From assembly GCA_028819235.1 (NCBI GenBank), contig JAPPMC010000087.1, forward strand, positions 1-54,742: a DNA stretch of 54,742 bases, given 5' to 3'. Of the stretch, positions 19,686 through 29,382 are shown piece by piece. A program made the position numbers and the translations under genes. The notes beneath the pieces were generated by a model. That model worked only from the letters and a program-made list of their open reading frames with translations, had not been told where the DNA came from and did no database searches. How positions within the stretch are numbered: the stretch's first letter is position 1; every line of letters begins with the position of its first letter. The stretch is from Bryobacterales bacterium. Lineage in GTDB: Bacteria > Acidobacteriota > Terriglobia > Bryobacterales > UBA6623.

Positions 19686-21035
19686 GTTATGCCTCCTCTT
19701 AAGGTTCGCTATCAGTACCCGCGCCGACCGTGGCCGGTCGGGCCAAGAATGCCTTCGATAGGATACATGGCGCCTTCGATCAATCGCAACTGTCTTCGTA
19801 ACTAGCGTCCTGGAGCCGCCCGACAGTCGCCGAGGTCGCTGCCAGTCTCGTCTGCCAGGAGGGCGCTCCCTGTCACTGTGAATGACACGAAATTCGCCGC
19901 CTGCTATGTCGCGTTCGAAAGGGCCCTGCACATGCGTCAGAAACGCCGGATCCTTTCCCATCAAGTCGCTGGGCGGCGCTGCGGAAGTGTCTGCCTGTAT
20001 GTCCTGCGGGTGCCTGCCATCAGGTCTGTGATCGTTGGGCCCCGCTGGATCCGATCGCTCCGCTGACCGCTGGCGTGCTGCACAGCGGGCGGAACAGAGG
20101 CCAGGTATTGCCGGGGGGATCGATGCAGATACACGGCAGTACGTAATCGTCGGGGTAGGAACGGGCTCATGGGCCTTTCGGCCCCCGAGGTCTTCTGAGA
20201 CCGACCGTCCCCCAACGCAGGCGGCCAGGCTGGCCCGGATTGGTGGGGCCGGTCTTGACGTGCCGGGGAGCTACAACGGCGACGTGGCAGGCCAGGCCTG
20301 AGTCTCGGCTATGGACGCGCTGCGGGGTTCGCGTTCAACGAGTCGGGGCCTGTATTCCTCTCGACGCTTCGTGTGACCCATAATCAGGCGCAGGACGAAC
20401 TGAGAGGCGTTATCAGGTAGCTGGGCTCGCGCTTCGCCCCGGGGTCCGGACCTTGGGTTCGACTACATGCCTTACGAGTCGTCGACTGAACTCCGCTACG
20501 CGCACCTGCGTGGCAGGAGAATGGCCATCACCGGACACATGGGAGCGTCAATTCGGGGCTCCACCCGCCCACCACCGTGGATCGCCAGGTGGACGAAGCC
20601 TGACTCGAAGCCATGCAGCACATTCCGACCTCGAATCTCGCCGCGCGATTTGCCCTCAAGCTAGGTCCAGTACGCGCCGCCCGAGTGGGTCCTTCGGGTG
20701 TCTTCAGTACCGACCGCAGTGCCACCCCCGGAGCCGAGACAGCCACGGCGCTTGCGTTCTGCCAAGCGTTTGTATGGGCGTGGGCCGATCTTGGCCTTAG
20801 CCATTCGTCTTGCCTAAGTTGGAGCCCTTGGTAGGCAGCCGATTAGAGCCTGCCTTCGCGGATAGTCGTCCGGCCTTTGCGTCGGGCCTTACCTCTCGCT
20901 GCGCGGGTCCGGGCCTGTCAAGTCGGAAAGCTGCTTCCACCGCTCCGGGTATCGGACGGTCACGGGCGGTTGAGCCACGTTCGTTAGTTGCCGGCCTACA
21001 TTGGCCAGCCGGATAAACCCTACTTGAGGAGGTGG
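19686..21035. other. Gene-poor stretch without a supportable coding region
   Basis: About 1.35 kb between fdhA and tRNA-Lys. Short open frames exist in several frames but none shows a domain, consistent codon pattern or ribosome site. Some pieces look protein-like (for example around 20120-20300 and 20460-20560) and may be remnants of decayed genes. I cannot identify any parent family. Confidence 0.5.
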
Positions 21036-21108
21036 TGAGCGCGCAGGGACTCGAACCCCGAACCTAGTGATTAAGAGTCACTTGCTCTACCAATTGAGCT
21101 ACGCGCCC
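21036..21108 (-). tRNA. tRNA-Lys (anticodon CUU)
   Basis: Read on the minus strand, the 73 nt fold as a complete cloverleaf. The acceptor is GGGCGCG with CGCGCTC (one G-U) and discriminator A. The D arm is GCTC...GAGC. The anticodon stem AGTGA/TCACT has loop CTCTTAA, giving anticodon CTT. The T arm is CGGGG TTCGAGT CCCTG. CCA is not encoded. It charges lysine for AAG codons. Its 3' end faces the gene-poor stretch, as expected if a mobile element once integrated there, but I see no duplicated attachment site. Confidence 0.95.
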
Positions 21109-21630
21109 ACTGGCCGGCAGCCTTACGAAACGGAACGCCAACGCTGCTGCCCAGACTACTGGTCCAGCATAACACCACGAGACTGCCGTCTCTGCGCGGT
21201 CCCGAAGCAGTCCAAGACTCTTAAGACCACAACGGTCAAAGCATCCAATGCGGCAGGGGCAGGGGCCCATGCCCGTATGACGACACTTTGAGTGGGTCGG
21301 CAGTATATTCCGTTTCCGAAGGTCCAGTTGGGTCATGCCTGCGCCCGTCGGGGGCCGACCATTGAGCCGTCGTACAACCGAGCACCAGTCCTTCTCACGG
21401 GACCCCATGCGAACTGTACTCCTCGCCAGCGCGAATGTTCCGATGTTGATCTTCAGGTGCCCGGGTAGTCCGATGGGTCGATCTGCGTGCTGAGCGACCT
21501 GTGAGCGCTCGCCGCATGCCGGCACGATCTGGGCAGCTCGATGGCGGGCGGTAGACTGTCCTGCTGGGCGCTGCAGCGCCTGCGCGGAGAGGTGTAACAT
21601 GCTCCACCAGGCACCAATCCGGGGACGGCC
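21109..21630. other. Intergenic region without recognised features
   Basis: About 520 bases between tRNA-Lys and the CRTAC1 gene. No protein-like frame, clear hairpin or repeat was recognised. Confidence 0.5.
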
Positions 21631-23409
21631 GTGTTCCGACGAGTGATGGCATGTCCGCTGCGTGGCTTGGCGTTCCCGGTCGGCTTTTCCCTCCTGATCG
21701 GCGTCGCCGTTGGCCCTTCGGCACACCCGCAGGGTGTCGCCTCACTCGGCCGTTCTCCCCGCTCCTCGCCGCTGGCCCAGACGGACCTGCCCCGACCCGC
21801 AATCCATTATGAGGACATTGCCGAGTCCGCCGGCCTTGAATTCCGCCACGTAGCCGGCGAGCCGACCGGCAAGCGCTACATCCTTGAGGTGACGGGAAGC
21901 GGTGTCGCCCTGTTCGATTTCGATGCCGACGGGCTCACCGACATTCTTCTGGTGAATGCGAGGCCGTGGATCCTGAGCGAAGGCGAGCAATGGCCGACGA
22001 GCCGCCTGTTTCGCAATCTGGGCCGTCTCCGATTCGAGGACGTGACCGAGGCGGTCGGTCTTGCCAGCACCGGCTGGGGGCAGGGCGCATGCGTCGGTGA
22101 CTACGACAACGACGGCTACGACGACCTCTTGGTCACCCACTACGGTCCGGACTTGCTCTATAGGAACGAGGGCGGCAAGCGCTTCGTCGAGGTCACCGCC
22201 GACGCCGGCCTACCGACATCCGGCCGCCGCTGGGGCACCGGCTGCGCCTTCGTCGACTACGACCGCGACGGGAACCTCGATCTGGTCGTGGCCAACTATG
22301 TTGACCTGGACTTGGACAGGACGCCCGAGCCTGGCCAGAGCAACTTTTGCCGCTACAAGGGCTTGGCCGTCCTGTGCGGTCCGCGCGGACTGCCCGGGGA
22401 GTCGACGATCCTGTACCGAAACACTGGTTCGGGCCGGTTTGAGGACGTCTCGGTTACTGGCGGCGTGGGCGGTGCCGTGGACCGCTACGGGCTTGGAGTC
22501 CTGACGCTCGACGCCGACGGCGACGGCTGGACCGATGTGTACGTCGCAGCCGACTCTACCCCCAGCATGCTGTTTCGCAACGACGCCGGCGAGCGCTTCG
22601 AGGAGGTCGGGCTGCTGTCCGGAACGGCCCTCAACGAGAACGGCCAAGAGCAGGCCGGCATGGGAGTATCAGCCGCAGACTTCAACCGCGATGGCCGGCT
22701 CGACATCGCCAAGACCAACTTCTCAGACGATGTGCCGTCGCTGTACCGAAACGATGGCCGCGGGTTCTTCACGGATGTCTCCTACCGTGCAGGACTTGGA
22801 GTCCACACCAACTACCTCGGTTGGGGTGTCGGGTTCATCGATATTGACCACGACGGCTGGAAGGACATCTTCATGGTCAACAGCCATGTGTATCCGTCCA
22901 TCGACCAGCTGGAGTCGGCCAGCCCCTACCGACAAGGCAAGCTCGTGTACTGGAACATCCGCAACGGGGCCTTCATCGATGTCTCGGAGAGCTCCGGTCC
23001 CGGAGTAACCTCGCCGTCCTCCGCTCGCGGGGCAGCATTCGGGGATCTCGACAACGATGGTTCCCTGGAGATCGTGGTCAATAATCTCGACGCTGCGCCG
23101 AATCTGCTGCGGAACACGTCGCCACAGGGAAACTGGCTTCTGCTGGATCTGGTAGGGACGACCTCGAACCGCGGCGCCGTCGGGGCCCAAGTCACGCTGG
23201 AGGCCGGCGGCGCGACGCAGATCGACGAGGTCCGCAGCGGTGGAAGCTATCTCTCCCACAATGACTCCCGGCTTCATTTCGGACTCGGGGAGGAAACGCA
23301 AGCGAAGCGTGCCCGAGTGCGCTGGCCGAGCGGACTGCAAGAGTCTTTCGGGCCGCTTCAGGCCGGCACTGTGGCGACCCTGACCGAAGGCGAGGGTGTT
23401 TCCGATTGA
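21631..23409 (+). CDS. CRTAC1-family FG-GAP/ASPIC-UnbV propeller protein, secreted
   Basis: 592-residue exported beta-propeller. GTG 21631 (or ATG 21646) precedes a hydrophobic signal (GLAFPVGFSLLIGVAVG). At least six FG-GAP/VCBS-like calcium loops of the DxDxDGxxD type follow (FDFDADGLTDILL, GDYDNDGYDDLLV, VDYDRDGNLDLVV, LDADGDGWTDVYV, ADFNRDGRLDIAK, IDIDHDGWKDIFM, GDLDNDGSLEIVV). The C terminus is the ASPIC/UnbV domain (NRGAVGAQVTLEAGG, SGGSYLSHNDSRLHFGLGE, VRWPSG). Such proteins are surface or periplasmic and probably bind glycans or proteins; no enzymatic role is established. It converges with the cytochrome-TPR operon, a neighbourhood that recurs in this window at 33-37 kb in fused form. 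Confidence 0.9.
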   Translation: MFRRVMACPLRGLAFPVGFSLLIGVAVGPSAHPQGVASLGRSPRSSPLAQTDLPRPAIHYEDIAESAGLEFRHVAGEPTGKRYILEVTGSGVALFDFDADGLTDILLVNARPWILSEGEQWPTSRLFRNLGRLRFEDVTEAVGLASTGWGQGACVGDYDNDGYDDLLVTHYGPDLLYRNEGGKRFVEVTADAGLPTSGRRWGTGCAFVDYDRDGNLDLVVANYVDLDLDRTPEPGQSNFCRYKGLAVLCGPRGLPGESTILYRNTGSGRFEDVSVTGGVGGAVDRYGLGVLTLDADGDGWTDVYVAADSTPSMLFRNDAGERFEEVGLLSGTALNENGQEQAGMGVSAADFNRDGRLDIAKTNFSDDVPSLYRNDGRGFFTDVSYRAGLGVHTNYLGWGVGFIDIDHDGWKDIFMVNSHVYPSIDQLESASPYRQGKLVYWNIRNGAFIDVSESSGPGVTSPSSARGAAFGDLDNDGSLEIVVNNLDAAPNLLRNTSPQGNWLLLDLVGTTSNRGAVGAQVTLEAGGATQIDEVRSGGSYLSHNDSRLHFGLGEETQAKRARVRWPSGLQESFGPLQAGTVATLTEGEGVSD

Positions 23410-23477
23410 TCGTGCCGTCGGGTAACCCGGTGTGACGCGGTCGCCAGCGATGCGCCGAACGCGAACTCGCCACCTGG

Positions 23478-25097
23478 TCAGGGAGCAGTGTTGCGCTGGC
23501 GTCGGCGAAGGGACTCCAGCTCATGCCTTGCGAAGAGGCTTTGGCCCACGTATCGGAGGTAGCCTTCCCACGCTTCCGCGGCGGCTTGGACGTCGCCTCT
23601 CTCCTCATGGATTCTTGCCAAGACTTGGTACCCGGCCCGATTCTGCGGGTCCAGCGCGATGGCCCTGTGGAGAAGGTCAGTAGCGTTTGGGACATTGCCG
23701 GTCTGCCATTCGGCAGCCGCCATCGTGCGGAGACGCGCAGGGGTGTTCGGGGCCGTCTGGAGTGCGCGTGCCAAAAGGTCCTTGGCCAGGTCGGTGAGGC
23801 CCGCCTCCGGTGGCGCCCGCTTGGCGAGCAGGGCGCTGCCCAGCTCTTCGAGCCCCTCGGCATCAAGTTCGTCCCTCTGGGCAAGGCGCGCCAGAAGCGA
23901 GGCACCCTCGTCCATGAAGTCGTCGCGCCCCCGGCGACGGCCCAAGCGCAGGTACGCCAGACCGGCGTTGCGCTGAGCCAAGGAAGGGGAGGCGGGCTCC
24001 CTCCAGGCCCGGATCCGTTCGGCCGGCGGGCCGTCCGCACCGTCCTCAGTCGGTATCCGGGCGATGAGGTGGTCCGTGAATGCGCTGTGGCCGCTGTCGA
24101 ACGACGGTCGGCGAACCATGTGGCAGTCTACACAGCCGTCTGTGCGCGGAGGGTGCCGTTGCATCAGTCCCTCTTGGTGACATCCCATACATATCTGGCC
24201 GTACTTGTCAGAGGCCGAATCTTCGGCCGCGTGCGGGTCATGACACGTCCCGCACCACATCTCGTCGCCCGATGCTTGGTGACATTTGCTCAGCTTGAGC
24301 TGCTCTGCATGACCGACAACCTTGAACCGGCCAGCACGAGGGCCGCCGAAGTCGTCCAGATAGACAGAGAACACTTCCTCGAGCAGCATCCCAGGCTGGA
24401 AGTCTCCAAACGTCCGGCCCGGGTTGAGTACGCGCTCCTCCCCACCGAGGTGACATTGCTCGCAGACGCTGTCCCGTCTCTCGGGAGCCAGCTTGGCCGG
24501 GTTCACGATCGTCTCCGCTGAAGGCAAGGACAAATGGTCCAATGCGGGCCCGTGGCAGCGGTCGCAGGAGATGACCTGCGCATGCAGCGCGGGCTCCCCG
24601 TAGCGGTTCTGGGTGCCGGCTACCGGGTTCGGCCTGCCGGCATGGCACCATACGCACTCGTGGAGCACGGGACGGTCGAAGTCTGGCGCGGGATGGCGCT
24701 CAAAGCCCGGCGCCATGTCCCAGCGGCCGCGCTTCGTGTAGTACGAAACTGGGGACTGGTACAGGTAGTCCCCGATTCGCACCAGAAAGCCGAATGCGGC
24801 GTTGCCGGATCCGATGACATGCTCAATCGCGTACTCACCCACCGCGCCGTCTCTCTCCACCGACTGCTGCATACCCTCCGCCGAGCCAATAATCCGGAAT
24901 GAGGATCCGGAATAGCCGTGCTCGAACTCTCCCGCCATCTCAAGCGTTGCCGGCCGGATTGAGTTGCCCATGCCCGTTTGCAGATAGCTGGCGACCTCCT
25001 TCGGATGGCAGGATTGACACTCGCTTCCCGTGTCCGCGGAAGTTGCGTATTGCGCAGCTAGCATCCAGATCCCGGCTAGCAGTGCCCTGCGGCTCAT
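23478..25097 (-). CDS. Multihaem cytochrome c with C-terminal TPR domain
   Basis: 539-residue exported protein. ATG 25097 begins the signal MSRRALLAGIWMLAAQ; the longer frame upstream has no signal logic. The N-terminal two thirds hold seven CXXCH haem sites: CQSCH, CVWCH, CDRCH, CEQCH, CGTCH, CMGCH and CVDCH. An eighth position reads LSKCH, having lost the first cysteine. Order and spacing resemble cytochrome c-554-like or doubled-CXXCH proteins. After about residue 330 it becomes TPR-like (AQRNAGLAYLRLGR, ATDLLHRAIALDPQNRAGY, AAAEAWEGYLRYVG). It is the last gene of a three-gene minus-strand operon behind two TPR proteins. A role in periplasmic electron transfer is likely; the redox partner is unknown. 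Confidence 0.88.
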   Translation of the reverse strand: MSRRALLAGIWMLAAQYATSADTGSECQSCHPKEVASYLQTGMGNSIRPATLEMAGEFEHGYSGSSFRIIGSAEGMQQSVERDGAVGEYAIEHVIGSGNAAFGFLVRIGDYLYQSPVSYYTKRGRWDMAPGFERHPAPDFDRPVLHECVWCHAGRPNPVAGTQNRYGEPALHAQVISCDRCHGPALDHLSLPSAETIVNPAKLAPERRDSVCEQCHLGGEERVLNPGRTFGDFQPGMLLEEVFSVYLDDFGGPRAGRFKVVGHAEQLKLSKCHQASGDEMWCGTCHDPHAAEDSASDKYGQICMGCHQEGLMQRHPPRTDGCVDCHMVRRPSFDSGHSAFTDHLIARIPTEDGADGPPAERIRAWREPASPSLAQRNAGLAYLRLGRRRGRDDFMDEGASLLARLAQRDELDAEGLEELGSALLAKRAPPEAGLTDLAKDLLARALQTAPNTPARLRTMAAAEWQTGNVPNATDLLHRAIALDPQNRAGYQVLARIHEERGDVQAAAEAWEGYLRYVGQSLFARHELESLRRRQRNTAP

Positions 25098-25213
25098 GTT
25101 GGCGCCTGATGGCTTATGCGATATCGCGGCCCGCCGGACCTCCGGCTGATCGGCACGCTCGTACGAGGAAGCGGATTGCGTCCGCCGGGATTGGGGCATT
25201 GCCACAGACCTGG

Positions 25214-26374
25214 CTACTTCGCCTCGTCTTGCAGGCGCTGAAACTCGCCCATCTCCCGCTCGGCCGCGCCGATGTCGCCGAGGGCGCGATATACGAGAGC
25301 AAGCTGGTACCGGGCAACTTCGTTCTCGGGGGCGACCTCGACGGCTTTCTCCAAGTGCGGCCGCGCCTGAGCCGGGAGTTCGAGCTCTCTTAGGACTCGC
25401 CCGAGACCGATCCTTCCGAGGCCGAACTCAGGCCGACTGTCCACTGCTTGCAAGAAGTACATCCGGGCTTCTTCCATCTGCGCGCGCTTGCGTAGGATCT
25501 CGCCTAGCTCGTAGGCGGCCAGAGCGTTCGACGGGTCGATCCGCAGTTCTTCTCGGAATGCCTCCATGGCGTCGTCGTCATCTCCCGCTGCACCTGCGCT
25601 GGACTGGATTGCCATACCGATGCTGTAGTGCACACCGGGCTGGCTCGGCTGCTTCTCCAGCGCCTTGCGGTACTCCACGATTGCCAACGCGTGATTGCCC
25701 AGGCTCTCCAGTGCGTCGCCCGATGCTTGGTGGCCCCAGACCGATTCTGGCGCCACTCTCAGGAGCTTCTGCATGGCCGACGTCGCCATGTCGGCGTGGA
25801 ATCGACCCACGTGATAGAGAACCTCCGGGTCGTCCGGATAGGCCTTGCCAAGTTCTCCGACGACACGTGCAGCTTGGTCAGTCCAATCGAGGGCCACATA
25901 GCTCCGTTGCAGTTCCAGACCAATGAGGCGACGCAAATCGCCATTTGCGGGGTCGGCGAATCCGGCCTCCAAGCCCGGAACTGCCTCGGAGTGCCGGCCG
26001 GCGCCTGAAAGGGAGACCGCCAAGAGCGGCTTCACGTTCGGGAGGCTCGGCTTCAGCTCCAGCGCCCTCCGCAGCGAGGGAACTGCCTCATTGAAGCGTC
26101 CTTGGAGGTAGTGGATCAGGCCCAGCTTGGCATGGACCTCGGCCGTGCCGGGCGTCAGTTCGGCTAGCTTCGCGTAGCCCTCTGCAGCCTCTCCCAATCG
26201 CTGGTCACGGAATGCAGCCTCGGCGCTCAAGTAAACCTCCCGAAGGGCCTCGTCTGGTGCCTGCTGGCCCCGGGCGGCAGTCCCGGCTAGGGCGACGGTT
26301 ATAGAGATGACGCCTGCAGCGCCCAGTCGTCTTCCGCGTCCAAAGGGACTGCGTAGAAGGGACACGAAGCTCAC
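25214..26374 (-). CDS. Secreted tetratricopeptide-repeat protein
   Basis: 386-residue TPR protein with a signal peptide (GAAGVISITVALAGTAARG). The repeats run almost end to end, for example AEVHAKLGLIHYLQGRFNEAVPSLRRALELKP, HALAIVEYRKALEKQPSQPGVHYSIG-type units and ARPHLEKAVEVAPENEVARYQLALVYRALGD. It has no catalytic domain and probably scaffolds partners in the periplasm. Its ATG overlaps the stop of the upstream TPR gene by four bases, and 116 bases separate its stop from the cytochrome start. The two TPR proteins are similar in repeat layout and look like an old duplication. Confidence 0.85.
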   Translation of the reverse strand: MSFVSLLRSPFGRGRRLGAAGVISITVALAGTAARGQQAPDEALREVYLSAEAAFRDQRLGEAAEGYAKLAELTPGTAEVHAKLGLIHYLQGRFNEAVPSLRRALELKPSLPNVKPLLAVSLSGAGRHSEAVPGLEAGFADPANGDLRRLIGLELQRSYVALDWTDQAARVVGELGKAYPDDPEVLYHVGRFHADMATSAMQKLLRVAPESVWGHQASGDALESLGNHALAIVEYRKALEKQPSQPGVHYSIGMAIQSSAGAAGDDDDAMEAFREELRIDPSNALAAYELGEILRKRAQMEEARMYFLQAVDSRPEFGLGRIGLGRVLRELELPAQARPHLEKAVEVAPENEVARYQLALVYRALGDIGAAEREMGEFQRLQDEAK

Positions 26375-27570
26375 TCGGAACTCCGCGTGTCGGGAGCACC
26401 GGCTGGGGCGGTACCCCGTTGCACTTGGCGATAGATCGCGCTCAGGGATTCCGAAGCGCTGCGGATGCGCTGGAACTGCCGCAGCTCTTCAGCGGATTCC
26501 TCAATCCGGCCCAGCTGCCGGTAAGCCTGCGCAAGGCGGTAGCGCGCCGTCTCGTTCTCCGGGTCGATACGCACCGCGGTCTCAAGGTGGCCAGCCGCGA
26601 TCTTGGGCTGTCCGACTGCCAGCAGGGCCTTTCCTAGGGCTATGCGGCCTTCGGCGAACTGCGGGCCCATTTCGACAGCGCTACGGTACCGCTCCAGCGC
26701 TGCTTCCTGTTGGCCCCGGCGCCAAGCGATCTCGCCCAGCTGGTAGAGGGACTCGGCGTCGCGCGGGTTGAGGCGCAGTTCCCGTTCGAGAGATTCCTCA
26801 GCCTCCGCCGTCAGAGCCTCGTCGGGATTGCTGTTCAGGATGGCCACCGCCAATGCGCGGTTGGCGCCAGACAGGTTGGGGTCGATCGACAAGGCTTTCC
26901 GATACTGCCGCACCGCTCGTGGGAAGTCGCCCTCGCTCACGAGCAGCTCCGCTGTCACTTGGTGCAGCCTGGCAGACTGGGGTGCTTCTCGGACCAGGTC
27001 CGCAAGCGCCCCCGCAGCCAGGTCCGAGTGCAGCCGATAGGCCAGATAGAGCACTTCGGAGTCGTCAGGAAAGGCCTTCCTCAGGGCACTGACCACACGG
27101 ACGAGCTGGTCGTGGTTGCCTCGAGCTGCGTAGAGCTCGGCCAGCAGGATTCCCGACTGGAGGCGCCAAGGGTCGTCGCTGGCATTCCAGAATCCCCTGG
27201 ACAGCGGGCCCATCGCCGATTCGACGCGGCCCGCCCGGGCCTCGCTCAGGCCCAGATAGAGTTCCGCATTCGGCATTGAGGGCGAGACTTCGAGGGCGCG
27301 CCGAAAAGCTGAAGATGCACGGTCGAAGTCCCCCAGCAGGTACCGTGCCACTCCCAAGTTCGCATGGGCGGCGGCGAGGCGAGGCTGAACCGCGAGGGCC
27401 TTCTCGAAATCACGGGCGGCATCGTCGTAGCGGTGGTCAGCGAGCGCTCGGCTGGCCTGCCGCAGCAAGTCCTGAAGCGGCTCATGGCCAATCGGCTCTT
27501 GCGCTTGGGCACACAGCAGCCCGGCTGTCATGGCTGCTGTCAGCATCAATCCTCCTGCGACGTTCCGCAC
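26371..27570 (-). CDS. Secreted tetratricopeptide-repeat protein
   Basis: 399-residue TPR protein and first gene of the TPR-TPR-cytochrome operon. The start at 27570 gives a signal peptide (GGLMLTAAMTAGLLCAQAQ), possibly a lipobox-like LLCA. TPR units include YDDAARDFEKALAVQPRLAAAHANLG, FDRASSAFRRALEVSP, FPRAVRQYRKALSIDPN, QEAALERYRSAVEMGP and AAGHLETAVRIDPENETARYRLAQAYRQLGR. The final 30 residues are a basic, Ser/Ala-rich tail. The function is probably assembly or binding in the periplasm together with the next two gene products. Confidence 0.85.
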   Translation of the reverse strand: MRNVAGGLMLTAAMTAGLLCAQAQEPIGHEPLQDLLRQASRALADHRYDDAARDFEKALAVQPRLAAAHANLGVARYLLGDFDRASSAFRRALEVSPSMPNAELYLGLSEARAGRVESAMGPLSRGFWNASDDPWRLQSGILLAELYAARGNHDQLVRVVSALRKAFPDDSEVLYLAYRLHSDLAAGALADLVREAPQSARLHQVTAELLVSEGDFPRAVRQYRKALSIDPNLSGANRALAVAILNSNPDEALTAEAEESLERELRLNPRDAESLYQLGEIAWRRGQQEAALERYRSAVEMGPQFAEGRIALGKALLAVGQPKIAAGHLETAVRIDPENETARYRLAQAYRQLGRIEESAEELRQFQRIRSASESLSAIYRQVQRGTAPAGAPDTRSSE

Positions 27571-28710
27571 GGATGTTCCCTGTCGGGCCTATGCAGATTA
27601 TGGCCCAATCCATCCGCGGCCAGGTTTGGGTCCGGCCCATGTATTGGGTGCGAGACGGGAAGGCGCAGTTCCCCAATGGGTGCGAATCCCGCCCGATAGC
27701 TGTTGCTCCGGTCGCTGGCAATCGGACCAATTCGAGGGGGTGGCGGTGTGGGGCCCAAACCACTGCGACGAAGAATGGTCGACCAAGCGGTTCAGCGAGT
27801 CCGCAGGGCAAGACTCCTTGAAGGGAGAGCGGGCCGCGGAGAGGGCAGTGTTGGGGCCTCCCCGACTCTCCGGGTATATACGCTGAGCGGCAAAGCGTGG
27901 CGAGCAGACCTGCCGCAAGTCGGGTGGCACAGGGCCCACCGACACAGCGCGCCCTGCACCGCGAAACCCTTGAGCAGGTCTAGGCGCAGTGCGCGAGCCG
28001 ATGGCTGGGGGGAATGTTCGGTGAGGTGAGAACGAACGCCTACTGCCTCCGGTGGTGCGGCAGGTGCCATTCCCAACGAGCACGTCGAAAAGCGATCGCG
28101 CAGCTACGCCCGGCACCTGGCCTCCGGGCTGCGCACGTACCTGCGGTTCTGAACACTACAAAGAAGTCCCGACGCCATCACCGATTCGGTGCTTCGCGAC
28201 GCCGAACACGGTCGCTGTTTGACAGGCACAGTACTCGATTCCTTGGGGTCCACTGGCCGGCTGGCGTCCGCGGCGCCAGCCTTCGTCGGGCCAGAACGCT
28301 CCGATCAGAAATTGCGAAAGTTCGTAAGGTTGATCAGGCCGGACCTTTTCGCTGTACTTCTGCTGGTCATGTGACTGGATGTGATGCTTGAATCGAACTG
28401 GGTGCACAGGATGTCTGTGACGTCGCTCGCGCTCCGGTTCAAGTAGGTTCTCGCGAGAAGCAAGGGCCGAGACGATTCCTTCGGATGCTGCTCGGCATCA
28501 CACCCAGTGCAGCAGAACGCACCCGGCGAGGAGTGTCCGACTAGGCTACAGTGCGGGACGAGAGCCAACGGCAATGCTGGGAAGATCAGTCTGTTCTCGA
28601 GGATTCGATGGACGTGGAAGCGTCGCGCGGTCCAACGCCGTCCGATTCGTGCCCACGCGCGTGTCCTAGAGCCACAGAGGCTGTGCTTGGAGACGCGAGG
28701 TCCGGTAGCC
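27571..28710. other. Gene-poor stretch without a supportable coding region
   Basis: About 1.1 kb upstream of the TPR operon and of the orphan genes. Open frames here are short, mutually overlapping and rich in Arg/Pro/Ser, as expected from non-coding high-GC DNA. The promoter of the TPR operon should lie just above 27570, but I see no convincing -10/-35 pair. Confidence 0.5.
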
Positions 28711-29226
28711 ATGCCGAGAGCTGACACCCACCCACTTCACCGGCATGTGCCGTTCCTATACGAAATGGTGATTTCGTTGCTCGAGGCGGTCGTCGAAACC
28801 CTTGATCCTGTGCTGCAGGCGATCGACGGCTTTCGTGAACTTTGGACCAACCAAGACGGTAGGCCTGCCACCCCCGACCATGTCGCGCGCAAGTTGGCGG
28901 GACTGCCGCCTAGCGTTGCCGTCCGGCACGTCGGCGCATGCGTTTCCGCGACGACGAACCTCGGTCTCGCCTACGTCCATTCGTTCCGTGTGCTGAGTTT
29001 CCTCAGCCGAAGCGAAGATGTCCTTCCTTCCAACACGGACAACCCCCACTTGGCCAAGCTGTTCGATGTCCTTCGTACTGCCGGACGAGAAACGCTGTGC
29101 CAGGTTTACAACCAAGTGGGCGCTCACGACTTCGAGACGGAACTTTGCACTGGCCAGTTCTCCAAGGAGGCCGGAGACGAGATCCCATCAAATGGTCGGC
29201 ATTTCCATTCGGCGCTTGCCTATTAG
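28711..29226 (+). CDS. Orphan helical protein, unknown function
   Basis: 171-residue reading frame from ATG 28711, extendable upstream to 28507 without looking protein-like. The protein is mostly helical and non-repetitive: MVISLLEAVVETLDPVLQAIDGFRELW, a short linker, VARKLAGLPPSVAVRH, then LAKLFDVLRTAGRETLCQVYNQVG. There is no signal peptide and no membrane segment. The amino-acid mix (more Asn, Thr, Phe and Ile) is less GC-driven than the flanking shadow frames, which supports a real gene, perhaps acquired. I do not recognise a family. It is followed on the same strand by a small FN3-like gene. Confidence 0.5.
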   Translation: MPRADTHPLHRHVPFLYEMVISLLEAVVETLDPVLQAIDGFRELWTNQDGRPATPDHVARKLAGLPPSVAVRHVGACVSATTNLGLAYVHSFRVLSFLSRSEDVLPSNTDNPHLAKLFDVLRTAGRETLCQVYNQVGAHDFETELCTGQFSKEAGDEIPSNGRHFHSALAY

Positions 29227-29382
29227 CAATCACGCGGTATGTTGCAGGATAGCCATCTGTCTCTTGCCCGTGCTAACCGTGCGACGGCCATACGCGTGTT
29301 CATACCATTGAGATCCGTGCTCGTCCTGGACCGCATCCTTGCGGATCAAGTTGCGCCTCCACTGGGTCGAGACTACAAGACC

